A stretch of DNA of 61,850 nucleotides from JBCCCJ01 sp039029315. Its GTDB lineage: Bacteria; Bacteroidota; Bacteroidia; J057. Every line of letters starts with the position of its first letter. Positions within the stretch are counted from its first letter, which is position 1. This document shows, piece after piece, positions 54,135 through 61,850 of the stretch. Position numbers and translations under genes: made by a program. Location: contig JBCCGK010000077.1 of NCBI GenBank assembly GCA_039029315.1, positions 1 to 61,850 of the forward strand, in the 5' to 3' direction. The notes beneath the pieces were generated by a model. It was given only the letters and a program-made list of their open reading frames with translations. It searched no databases and was not told the origin of the DNA.

Positions 54135-55937
54135 ATGAATCATCTACAACACATCTTGTTTTACTGTCTCATTATTTTGTTGGGAATAGGTGGGAACAAG
54201 CTTGAAGCTCAAGTACCTCTGGTCTTAGGAGATCTAATCGAAAAAGATCTGAAACCCGGCGACAAGCATGATTATCAAGTAGAGTTAACAAACGGCCAAT
54301 TCTTTTTTGCCTCTCTGATGGGATACAATTTTGACATGATTGTATCAGTATTCGATCCTGCTGGCAATCAGATTCATGAATTTGACGACAATGGCATCGC
54401 AGGAGAGTTCATCCGCATACATGCCCACCAGACCGGAACTTATCAGATTACCATCTCGCCCTATGTTCGCGAGAGAGAATCTGGAAGGTATGAACTTGAA
54501 GTGATTAAGTTGCAGACCTCTGCTTCAAACAAAGAGGAGAAGATAGATGAGCTATGTAGCTTTTGGGAGGGAAGCAAAGGGGAAGAAGTGCCAGGAATCG
54601 CCATTGCCTTGGTGAAAGATGGGACTTGTATATATCAAAAGGAATATGGCAAAGCGAATCTGGAATATCGTATTCCTCTATCATCCAGTTCAGTATTCGA
54701 TTTGGCATCTTTGGCAAAGCAATTTACCGGGATGGCGATTGCACTTCTGATAGATCAAGGGAAACTAACCTTAAAGGATGATGTCAGAACATTTATTCCT
54801 GAACTTCCTGAATTTGAAGATCAGATCCTCATTGAAGATTTGATCTATCATAAAAGTGGATTGAGAGGAATTGGGGGCTTGTTTTCAATTGGAAATTTTG
54901 GCTCTTCCACAACTTATGGAGAGCAGGTAACGGCAGAGACGGTTTTGGAAGCTCTGAAGACTCAGCAAGAACTGAATTTCCCAGTTGGCACAGAACATAG
55001 TTATTCCAATACTGGATATATCTTGCTAGCCATTGTGATTGAGAGGATTACAGGAATGACTTTTCGAGAATGGATGCAGAAACACATCTTTGAGCCATTG
55101 GAGATGACACATTCATTTGCCAATGACAATCCCGACGAGCTTATCCCTCATCGGGCAACAGCCTATTATTATCTTAATGGAAAAATGGCCTATCGACAGG
55201 AAAATGGAATGGCCTTGATTGGGTCGAGTGCTATCTATAGTACAACTGATGATTTGGTGAAATGGGTCAATAATTTTGACCATCCTATCGTCGGAAATGA
55301 ATCAGTTTTTGAGATGATGCATAGCAGAGGAAGGCTCCTGAATGGAGAGGAAATAGACTATGGCTTTGGTGTAAATATTCGAAATTTTAAGGGCCTACAA
55401 ATGATTGAACACTCAGGCTATACCCATCCGGGATTCCAAACCAATATTGCTAGATTCCCGGATCAGCATTTTTCGGTGATTCTACTAAGCAATTGGGCCG
55501 ATTTGAATCCTGTAGATGTAATTGCCAAATATATTCCTGCCATTTATCTGGAGGAATTTATTCCCCCTCAAAAACCAAAACCAGCTCCGAACCCTCCCAT
55601 AGCTGAACACCCGTCCGAGGATCCAGGAAATAATGCCCCCCCACAAGAAAGCCAAATCGAGAAAGAAGATGTGGATCTTCACACCTATGCAGGATACTAT
55701 TATAGTCCTGAGTTACGGATCATCTATGAATTGGTGATAGACGAGGAACGTTTGTTCGTTTCCGGTCCCAATGCAGGAGAGACAGAATTGGAAGTTGTAT
55801 ACAAAGATTATTTTCGATCTCCTACTGGTTTTTTTGATGAGGTGAGATTTGAGCGGGGAGACAATCAACAAATCATTGGATTTCGTGTCAGTCAGGGTCA
55901 AAGAACCAGACATTTGCGCTTTGATAAATGGCGTTGA
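54135..55937 (+). CDS. Serine hydrolase, beta-lactamase/PBP4* family, with N-terminal PPC-like domain
   Basis: A 600-residue exported protein (signal to LEAQ, about residue 25). A beta-rich pre-peptidase-like domain spans about 30-125 (LKPGDKHDYQVELTNGQFFF ... GTYQITISPY). The beta-lactamase-fold catalytic domain (about 135-480) has SLAK at 192-195 and YSN at 290-292. A proline-rich linker (about 480-510) leads to a C-terminal domain of unknown role. Family members include D-aminopeptidases and esterases as well as class C beta-lactamases; the substrate cannot be inferred. It lies 163 bp after the BlaI/M56 pair in the same direction and could be its target. Confidence 0.87.
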   Translation: MNHLQHILFYCLIILLGIGGNKLEAQVPLVLGDLIEKDLKPGDKHDYQVELTNGQFFFASLMGYNFDMIVSVFDPAGNQIHEFDDNGIAGEFIRIHAHQTGTYQITISPYVRERESGRYELEVIKLQTSASNKEEKIDELCSFWEGSKGEEVPGIAIALVKDGTCIYQKEYGKANLEYRIPLSSSSVFDLASLAKQFTGMAIALLIDQGKLTLKDDVRTFIPELPEFEDQILIEDLIYHKSGLRGIGGLFSIGNFGSSTTYGEQVTAETVLEALKTQQELNFPVGTEHSYSNTGYILLAIVIERITGMTFREWMQKHIFEPLEMTHSFANDNPDELIPHRATAYYYLNGKMAYRQENGMALIGSSAIYSTTDDLVKWVNNFDHPIVGNESVFEMMHSRGRLLNGEEIDYGFGVNIRNFKGLQMIEHSGYTHPGFQTNIARFPDQHFSVILLSNWADLNPVDVIAKYIPAIYLEEFIPPQKPKPAPNPPIAEHPSEDPGNNAPPQESQIEKEDVDLHTYAGYYYSPELRIIYELVIDEERLFVSGPNAGETELEVVYKDYFRSPTGFFDEVRFERGDNQQIIGFRVSQGQRTRHLRFDKWR

Positions 55938-56360
55938 CAACTTCCCAGAGTTTAACCCAACAATCAGGTCCGATTCCACCAACAAAAGATCATTCAGAGT
56001 TCATAACTTATTTTTTTACCATTCCTAAATGGGGCGGTTTACCCATTGCGTAAAAAAGATCAAATCACGGTTTGATGGATGGCTTTTCTTCTCTGGTAGG
56101 GAGGGGCTGTCTCTGTTGACTTATTGGGCCTGAATATCTGGTAGACCTAGCCTCAATCTTGTCAACTTATGACTTTTGGAATCGTCTGTGAAAATACCTG
56201 TGTTTTGCATTCCAATACATCAAATACTTTCGTCATCATGGTTCCATTTTCTTTGGAATACTTTCTTGGGGAATAGATGATTGATACTTCACATGTTTTT
56301 TCTGAGAAAAACTCTTCCTAAGGCGCGTGAGACGATAGGCACTGAAGTCTCATAGAAAGT
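55938..56360. other. 423-bp intergenic region, no feature seen
   Basis: AT-rich; I found no convincing gene, hairpin or repeat. Confidence 0.4.
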
Positions 56361-56432
56361 TTGACAATTTTTTGGAATTATGGGTCAAAATGGGGAACTT
56401 GGTTGTGCTTCAAAAAGACAATTTCCAAGTCA

Positions 56433-57224
56433 ATGAAAGAGACAAAACAGCAGAACATATCTGCAAAACATCATTCTATTGGAGAGTATGTAGGACTGTT
56501 AGATTCAAGTTCTCCTGTGGCTTCTCTGCCCTCCCCTCCCCTTCAATTCGCCAGACCAGAATCTACAACTGATGTAATTCAGGCTGACTTTGGGGATGAC
56601 TTTATGAATGTGATGGGGGGAATTGGAAATGGAATTATGTCTGTGGGAGAAGATTTGGTTGGAGGAGCCAAGCGTACGGGAAGAGGGTTGAACTTTTTTG
56701 ATAGCGGAGAACAGGCAAGAATTGGTGCCGAGAATGAAAGAGCATTTTTTTTATTGAAATCCCTGTTTGACAACCGAGAACAGTTAAACAAGATCATTCA
56801 ATTTACAATTGAACATATCTATAACAAGCTGCCCGCAGAGAAGCAGCAAAAAGTCAAAGAAAAACTGACAGCAGGAGCTGAATCCATGACAGGATACGCA
56901 ATAGGGCGTTTATTGATTGGTACAGCGATTGCCAAAGCCATTATTCGGAGAATCGCTGCAAGAATCGCTGTATCTCAATTATACAAATCCATTGCAAAAA
57001 AAATAGGCGTCTCTGCCGGAGCGAGTGCCACAGGTGTTGGGATTCCAATATCATTGCTGATGCTTCAGGGAGTTCTTGAACGAGCTGGTCAGGCAAGTAG
57101 ACGACTAAAATCGGAATATCCGGAACTCTCCAGGAAGCTTACTGCTCAAAATCTGGATATGGCCTGGTTTCTGGTTGAACCCTATTTTGAAGAGATCAAA
57201 ACTGAACTCCTGGATGGGGCCTAG
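56433..57224 (+). CDS. Orphan helical protein with glycine-rich hydrophobic region
   Basis: A 263-residue protein from ATG 56433 (an ATG at 56361 adds 24 residues without similarity). The N-terminal 65 residues are disordered and rich in Ser, Pro and Gln, ending in a VIQADFGDDF segment. Then comes GGIGNGIMSVGEDLVGGAKRTGRG, a long amphipathic helical region (about 95-150), and two hydrophobic, Ala/Gly-rich segments (about 155-175 and 190-215: AIGRLLIGTAIAKAI, GVSAGASATGVGIPISLLML). I do not recognise the family. The disordered leader with a VIQ motif resembles some contractile-injection cargo proteins of Bacteroidota, but this is weak. No neighbours suggest a system. Confidence 0.65.
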   Translation: MKETKQQNISAKHHSIGEYVGLLDSSSPVASLPSPPLQFARPESTTDVIQADFGDDFMNVMGGIGNGIMSVGEDLVGGAKRTGRGLNFFDSGEQARIGAENERAFFLLKSLFDNREQLNKIIQFTIEHIYNKLPAEKQQKVKEKLTAGAESMTGYAIGRLLIGTAIAKAIIRRIAARIAVSQLYKSIAKKIGVSAGASATGVGIPISLLMLQGVLERAGQASRRLKSEYPELSRKLTAQNLDMAWFLVEPYFEEIKTELLDGA

Positions 57225-57244
57225 AAGACCTTATTATCAAACCT

Positions 57245-57862
57245 TTACCCCTCCAACACCTCTCGCGTCCTCGCCACTGCTGCTGAACGATAGTGTACAT
57301 CCAGTTTGTCATAGATGCGTCGAACATGCGTCTTGATGGTATTCACGCTCACGAAGTGTTTCTCACAGAGTTGTTTATTGGTGAGACCTTTGTATAGATC
57401 TTGCAAAATCTCGAACTCCTTCTCCGTAAGAGGATTCATGATACGGCCATTGAATTCTTTCAGATTCCAACTCAGATTTTTGCGATTTTGGGAATAGTTG
57501 TAGTAGGCGATTTCGATGGTAGTGAAAAGATCTTTTTCATCGAAGGGCTTGACGATATACCCCATCGGCCGGGTATGCTTGACTTGATCGATGATGGATT
57601 TGTTGGCATAGGAGGTCAGGAAAATGAAGGGAATTTGCATATGCTCATTGATCCATTTGGCGATCTCGATGCCTTCAATGCCGCCTTGCAGATTGATGTC
57701 CAACAGAGCCATATCAGGTGGATTGTTGCGGAGCGCAGAGAGGGCAGCAGTCTTGGAATACACAATATCTGACACCTCGTAGTCAATACTGTCCAGGCAA
57801 TCGTGAATGCTTTCGGCTATGATGACATCGTCCTCGACGATCAGAATACGAATTTGGCTCAT
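57245..57862 (-). CDS. NarL/LuxR-family response regulator
   Basis: A 205-residue regulator. The receiver domain (about 4-120) has Asp55 in MALLDINL and Lys in IVKPFDE; the LuxR-type helix-turn-helix (about 140-205) contains LTEKEFEILQDLYKGLTNKQ and VNTIKTHVRRIYDKL. It overlaps the kinase gene by 4 bp. The pair sits alone, convergent with the orphan gene. Confidence 0.92.
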   Translation of the reverse strand: MSQIRILIVEDDVIIAESIHDCLDSIDYEVSDIVYSKTAALSALRNNPPDMALLDINLQGGIEGIEIAKWINEHMQIPFIFLTSYANKSIIDQVKHTRPMGYIVKPFDEKDLFTTIEIAYYNYSQNRKNLSWNLKEFNGRIMNPLTEKEFEILQDLYKGLTNKQLCEKHFVSVNTIKTHVRRIYDKLDVHYRSAAVARTREVLEG

Positions 57863-59670
57863 ACGGTCTGCAAATTGGGTACTTGGATAGAAACACAGGT
57901 TCCAGGCTGACGCTGAATGTCTATATGGGCATTGAGTTTGTTGGCGAAAGCGCGAATCAGTCGGTAGCCCAAGGATCGATTCTTGACAGGATCGAAATTC
58001 TTGGGTAGGCCAATACCATTATCCGCAACCTGAAGGGTGACAGTGTCTTGTTGAGACTTCAGACTTACCTCGATTTTGCCATCGCTTCTCCCTTCAAAGG
58101 CATATTTCAATACATTGCTGATCAGTTCATTCAGAATCAACCCCAACGGAATGATGGTGTCTACATCAAATTTTACCGGATCTATGTCCTTCAAGACTTC
58201 GATCTGTTCTGTGTTGATGTTGTAGGAACGGACAAGACTATCAATCAGTTTCTCGACATATTCCTGCACATTCACGCCGACCAGATTTTCCTCCTGATAG
58301 AGGTTCTGATGAATCAGTGCCATAGACTTGACACGATTTTGGCCTTCCTGAATGGCTTCGAGTGCGGTATGATCCTCGATTTGTTTGGCTTGCAAACTCA
58401 GAAGCGATGAGATGACCTGTAAGTTGTTTTTGACGCGATGGTGGATCTCTCTCAGAAGGGTTTCCTTTTCTGATAATGCTTGGCTGATGAGGCCATTTTT
58501 CTCTTCCAACAAGAGGTTCTTTTTGCGATTGTTCTGGAAAAAATAAGTGATCAACCCCAATATCGCCAGCAAGCATAGCATTCCTCCGATCCACAGCAGA
58601 CGCTCTTGTCGTGACTTCTCTATCTTCACATCCTTCAATTGGTTTTCGGCATCCAATCTCTGAATTTCCGCTTCTTTTTTTTCTGCTTCAAATTGTGTCA
58701 ACAATTCTGCAATCTTGTCATTTTTGCGTGCGTCAACAATGGAATCATTGAGATCAAAATATGTTTTGTAGTAGTCCAGTGCTGTCTCATATTCCTGTTG
58801 CTGTTCCAGGATGGCAACCAGAATTGCATATCCCTTGGCCAATCGATCCACTATCTCATTGTCTTCAGCCAACCGGATAGATTGTTGGACATATTCTTTG
58901 GCTTTGGTGTAATCCTTGAGTTGATAGTAGTTGAGACCGAGATTTTGGAGATTGGTGATATAGGTGGCGAGATTGGTAGAAGGAGACAGGTAATTCAGGG
59001 CGGTTTGTTGGCTTTCAATGGATTTGTCTATTCTGCCCTGTCGATAATGTACGACTCCCATATTCATATAGACTGTCCCAAGCATAGCGGGGGACTCCTT
59101 CAAATAGAGAATGGCGTCCTCATAGGTATCGATTCCTTCCTGGAATCTTTTCAGATTCACCATGATACTGGCCTTATTCATCAATTGTGTCCCGATGAAT
59201 GCCCGATTGTCTGGGTCACTAAAATCAATGGATCTTTGATAATAGGCGATGCTTTTTTCCAAATCTGACCACTGATAGCAATGCGCAATGCCATTGTACA
59301 TCTTGGCCATTCCGCTGGAATCATCAATCGCCTCAAACAAGTCCAGTCCAGCTAAAAAATAGGTCATCGCGGTATCAAATGCCTGGGACTTAATATAAGC
59401 CTTGCCCAATGTGTGGTAGGATTGCCCCAGGATGGTGGTATCAGTGGTTCCTTTGACAAGCTCATATTTTTTCTTTGCCAATTCGAAGTAGATATCCGGG
59501 GGGAGAGAATAGGCATGGAGAAAAAAAATGGAATCGATATAGCTCAGTAAGAGGGTTGAATCTTGGGTTTGCCGATAGAGATCCAACCATTCTGCTTCTG
59601 TCAGGGAATCAGACCAAGCCGGGAGAGACAGGGAGAAGAAGAAAAGAACGCAAAAAAAACGATTCATCAT
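57859..59670 (-). CDS. TPR-containing sensor histidine kinase (HisKA_2 type)
   Basis: A 603-residue protein with a signal peptide (SLSLPAWSDS), about six tetratricopeptide repeats in the periplasm (about 80-310), a coiled-coil (AEKKEAEIQRLDAEN), one transmembrane helix (about 358-378), and a kinase core. The phospho-acceptor box is REIHHRVKNNLQVISSLL near 408-425, and the ATPase part contains LILNELISNVLKYAFEG and VADNGIGLP. This is the TPR-kinase type common in Bacteroidota; it phosphorylates the NarL-type regulator encoded downstream. The signal is unknown. Confidence 0.92.
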   Translation of the reverse strand: MMNRFFCVLFFFSLSLPAWSDSLTEAEWLDLYRQTQDSTLLLSYIDSIFFLHAYSLPPDIYFELAKKKYELVKGTTDTTILGQSYHTLGKAYIKSQAFDTAMTYFLAGLDLFEAIDDSSGMAKMYNGIAHCYQWSDLEKSIAYYQRSIDFSDPDNRAFIGTQLMNKASIMVNLKRFQEGIDTYEDAILYLKESPAMLGTVYMNMGVVHYRQGRIDKSIESQQTALNYLSPSTNLATYITNLQNLGLNYYQLKDYTKAKEYVQQSIRLAEDNEIVDRLAKGYAILVAILEQQQEYETALDYYKTYFDLNDSIVDARKNDKIAELLTQFEAEKKEAEIQRLDAENQLKDVKIEKSRQERLLWIGGMLCLLAILGLITYFFQNNRKKNLLLEEKNGLISQALSEKETLLREIHHRVKNNLQVISSLLSLQAKQIEDHTALEAIQEGQNRVKSMALIHQNLYQEENLVGVNVQEYVEKLIDSLVRSYNINTEQIEVLKDIDPVKFDVDTIIPLGLILNELISNVLKYAFEGRSDGKIEVSLKSQQDTVTLQVADNGIGLPKNFDPVKNRSLGYRLIRAFANKLNAHIDIQRQPGTCVSIQVPNLQTV

Positions 59671-60022
59671 AGAATAGAGTTTGCGGGTACAAGGGGAATA
59701 TGGGAGATACTCGTCTGATTTGCAAACCCTCGATACAATTTCCTCTCAGCATATTATCCCGGCAGCCCAAGCAAAACTTTGAAGTCCTTTGGATTTTTTG
59801 GATATTGATGTATTGAATGTCAGCCTCATGAAACCAATCTCGATCTATCTGGATTCAGACAATTCCCTAACACTCGTTCGTAGCGGATTGCAGGGAGGAA
59901 TGTGTTTTGTGAGGTCATGAGAGTTGAAATATTCTGCAATACCTCAAAACGAAAAGTTTGTATCGAAAGCTAAAAGACTTTGGTGGTGGAGATTTTTGTG
60001 AATCTTGTATCAAATAGCTTCA
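59671..60022. other. 352-bp intergenic region, no feature seen
   Basis: It lies between the kinase start and family 1 element copy D. I see no gene; the kinase promoter must be in the left part. Confidence 0.4.
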
Positions 60023-60184
60023 GAGACTGTTTGAACATCTGTCACTTATTTTTTGTATGCGTCTTTTTTCCTCATTCTGCGGCTCTTTTCTGTTCCCATA
60101 GCACCACTATGAGAACAAAAAAGAGCCTTGTCTACGAAAAAAATACCCCCTAAAAATTCTCAGCACACATTCCCAAACAGTCTC
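60023..60184 (+). mobile_element. MITE-like element, family 1, copy D
   Basis: A 162-bp copy from GAGACTGTTTGAACATCTGT to CAAACAGTCTC, with the central hairpin at about 60081-60124. There is no clear target duplication (flanks CTTCA and TAAAA). It abuts a DUF1016 nuclease remnant. Confidence 0.9.
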
Positions 60185-60243
60185 TAAAAAGAATCGCAGT
60201 TGGATATCCTGGAAGAAATGAAAAAACGAGAGAGAACATCTAA

Positions 60244-60516
60244 GTGACCCTAAAAGATCCCTATAAATTGGATTTTTTGACACTACAAGAAAAGGCCTTA
60301 GAAAAGGATATTGAAGAAAAACTTATCAAACATATCACTTCATTTCTGCTTGAATTGGGGGCGGGATTTGCTTTTGTGGGGAGGCAAGTCCCGATAAAAA
60401 TAGATGGACAGGATTTCTATCTGGACTTATTATTCTACCACATCAAACTAAAATGTTATGTAGTGGTCGAGTTGAAAAGTGTAGCTTTCAAAGTCGAGTT
60501 TGCTGGCAAAAAATAG
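60244..60516 (+). pseudogene. DUF1016 (YhcG-type) PDDEXK nuclease fragment
   Basis: The translation reads LKDPYKLDFLTLQEKALEKD, then GAGFAFVGRQVPIKIDGQDFYLDLLFYHIKL, YVVVELKSVAF and EFAGK (each part shorter in itself). This is the PDDEXK-like nuclease domain of DUF1016 proteins, including the catalytic Asp of FYLDLLFYH and VELK. The N-terminal half is missing (a family 1 element and an in-frame stop at 60241 precede it), and the frame ends at AGKK instead of continuing into NFYLSAVDD. It is a fragment, once part of a DUF1016 gene of possible restriction/defence-island origin. Confidence 0.85.
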
Positions 60517-60668
60517 TTCAGCGGACAGATTTCAAAAAATAAAGTTTGGGATACTTTTCCTGATTTTCAAGAGGACTATACAATGCTGCTAGTAGACAAT
60601 TGGTTTTTAGCATAAATCCATGCTATTTGTTTGAAAAATCGGACTTTAAAAAATCAAACCCATCATAC

Positions 60669-61769
60669 ATGGCCACAAGAAGAGAATTCATAAAAAATGT
60701 AGGCGCAGCCTCCCTTGTTACAGCTGTTCCTATAAGCCAGGTTTCAGCTAAAAACCCCGTTAAACCTAGAGAAACTGTAAAAGTTGGACTTATTGGTGTG
60801 AATGGGATGGGATGGGCAAACCTTCGTTCTTTTCTCAAAAACGAAGGAACTAGCTGTATCGCGCTTTGTGATGTAGACAGTGTATTGCTTGGAAAGCGTG
60901 CAGAAGAACTCGAAGCTGAAACAGAGATTCGCCCTACAACTTTTCATGATCATCGTGAACTGTTAACATTAGAAGAATTGGATGCTGTAATTATTGGTAC
61001 GCCAGATCATTGGCATTGTATTCAAATGATTGATGCCTGTGCCGCTGGAAAAGACGTATATATAGAAAAACCAGTAGCCAATAGTATTTTCGAGGCTAAT
61101 TTGATGGTGAAAGCAGCACGTAAATACAATTGTGTAGTTCAGGTAGGTCAATGGCAGAGAAGTGACCCACATTGGCATTCGGCCTTCGAATATTTAGATA
61201 CTGGTAAACTTGGCAACATACGGCAAGTGAAAGCCTGGGCAAATGTGAATTACGGTCGTGATTTTGATATGGTAGCAGATTCTGAAGCTCCCGAGGGAGT
61301 GGATTACAATAGATGGTTGGGGCCGGCACCCAAAAGGCCTTTTAACCAAAATCGTTTTCATGGTAATTTTCGGTATTTCTGGGATTACGCGGGAGGGCTC
61401 ATGACCGACTGGGGCGTACATATGCTCGATATGGTTTTACTTGGCATGAAAGCAACGGCACCTAAATCTGTTGTAGCTATTGGTGGGAAAATTGCTTTTC
61501 CCAATGATGCTTCAGAAACTCCGGATACGCTGACAACGGTTTATGATTTTGGAAATTTTAGCCTTATTTGGGAACAATTTATGGGCATGGGCACATCACC
61601 ATATTTGGAAGAATCGGGTGAGCCAGGCGTAGCGTTTATTGGCGAAAATGGTATTTTGGCTATAAACAGGATAAGTTGGGAAGTATTACCACTTCAGGCT
61701 AATGGTAACTATCTAACGGAAGCACTACCACCCCGTAGAAATAGACCAAGCGGATTGAACGCCCACTAG
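60669..61769 (+). pseudogene. Gfo/Idh/MocA-family oxidoreductase with Tat signal, 3'-truncated
   Basis: 366 codons from ATG 60669 with a Tat-type signal (TRREFIKNVGAASLVTAVPIS). The Rossmann domain begins at KVGLIGVNGMGWANL, with EKPVANS (about 117-123) as the family's cofactor/catalytic Lys segment, and GGLMTDWGVHMLDM further on. The frame stops at GLNAH, where homologues normally continue with a conserved ARNF-like helix and about 60-80 more residues. The sequence beyond 61769 bears no resemblance to this, so the gene is cut by an insertion or deletion. Base composition is noticeably richer in A and T than most genes to the left. It may be a scavenger of glycans in its intact form. Confidence 0.78.
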
Positions 61770-61850
61770 ATATCAAGCAGTTGATTGTGCGGGAAATCAG
61801 GAGTCGTCTCTCCTGGCAGGAGTTGTCTCCCCTTGCACTCATTGGTTGAG
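61770..61850. other. Window end, unidentified sequence after truncated gene
   Basis: It contains CTCCTGGCAGGAG (a 6-bp stem hairpin) and GTCTCC elements that loosely recall the REP-like repeats. It may be the start of an inserted element whose remainder lies beyond the window. Confidence 0.3.

Overview
The window looks like chromosomal DNA of a Bacteroidota member (Saprospiria- or Cytophagia-like; the exact group cannot be decided here). The evidence is type IX secretion (T9SS) C-terminal sorting tails on three proteins, FtsX-type permeases with the N-terminus typical of the phylum, LytTR two-component systems, BlaI/M56 pairs, DUF3857 transglutaminase-like proteins, MbnP/MbnH, little use of Shine-Dalgarno sites, and two promoters close to the Bacteroidota -33 TTG / -7 TAnnTTTG pattern. 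No rRNA, tRNA or CRISPR array was seen.

Layout. 0-3.3 kb: lipoprotein sulfatase, then 0.8 kb of repeats with a tyrosine-recombinase remnant, then an AraC regulator. 3.3-9.4 kb: FtsX-like permease and two BlaI-M56 pairs in head-to-head orientation that share an operator region. 9.6-18 kb: aromatic amino acid hydroxylase, LytTR/LytS-type two-component system, divergent ABC ATPase plus an ABC-2 permease/M1 peptidase fusion, VanZ-like protein. 18-19.3 kb: an esterase gene destroyed by a nonsense codon, a mobile-element insertion and frameshifts. 19.3-27.3 kb: paired DUF3857 proteins, a NagB-like operon, and small secreted proteins. 27.7-34 kb: a complete L-rhamnose catabolic operon (aldolase/dehydrogenase fusion, isomerase, kinase, NCS1-type transporter). 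34-38.2 kb: VOC protein, DUF2306, membrane LytTR regulator, APH-like kinase, secreted intradiol dioxygenase. 38.7-43.3 kb: MbnP, MbnH-like dihaem protein, YHYH protein (a probable secreted copper/redox set) and two tandem lipoprotein-like paralogues. 43.5-49.4 kb: LytS-like kinase and LytTR regulator followed by three surface proteins, one with a 90-bp tandem repeat. 49.5-56 kb: AraC plus a double SnoaL lipoprotein, then a third BlaI-M56 pair (M56 fused to a GIN-like domain) beside a beta-lactamase-fold serine hydrolase. 56-59.7 kb: orphan helical protein and a TPR kinase/NarL pair. 59.7-61.85 kb: decay zone with a mobile element, a DUF1016 nuclease fragment and a truncated Gfo/Idh oxidoreductase.

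Cross-cutting signals are at least two families of short non-autonomous elements. Family 1 (about 160 bp, four copies) has GAGACTGTTT-type ends and a strong central hairpin. Family 2 (about 130-140 bp) has long imperfect terminal repeats and 8-bp target duplications. A third family is a short REP-like hairpin repeat. Their insertion histories can be read directly from the sequence in three places. The most unusual protein-level observations are three M56 antirepressor-like proteins that share a protease core but carry unrelated C-termini, the MbnP/MbnH/YHYH trio with an apparent frameshift in the MbnH signal peptide, and an NCS1-family transporter in the rhamnose operon.
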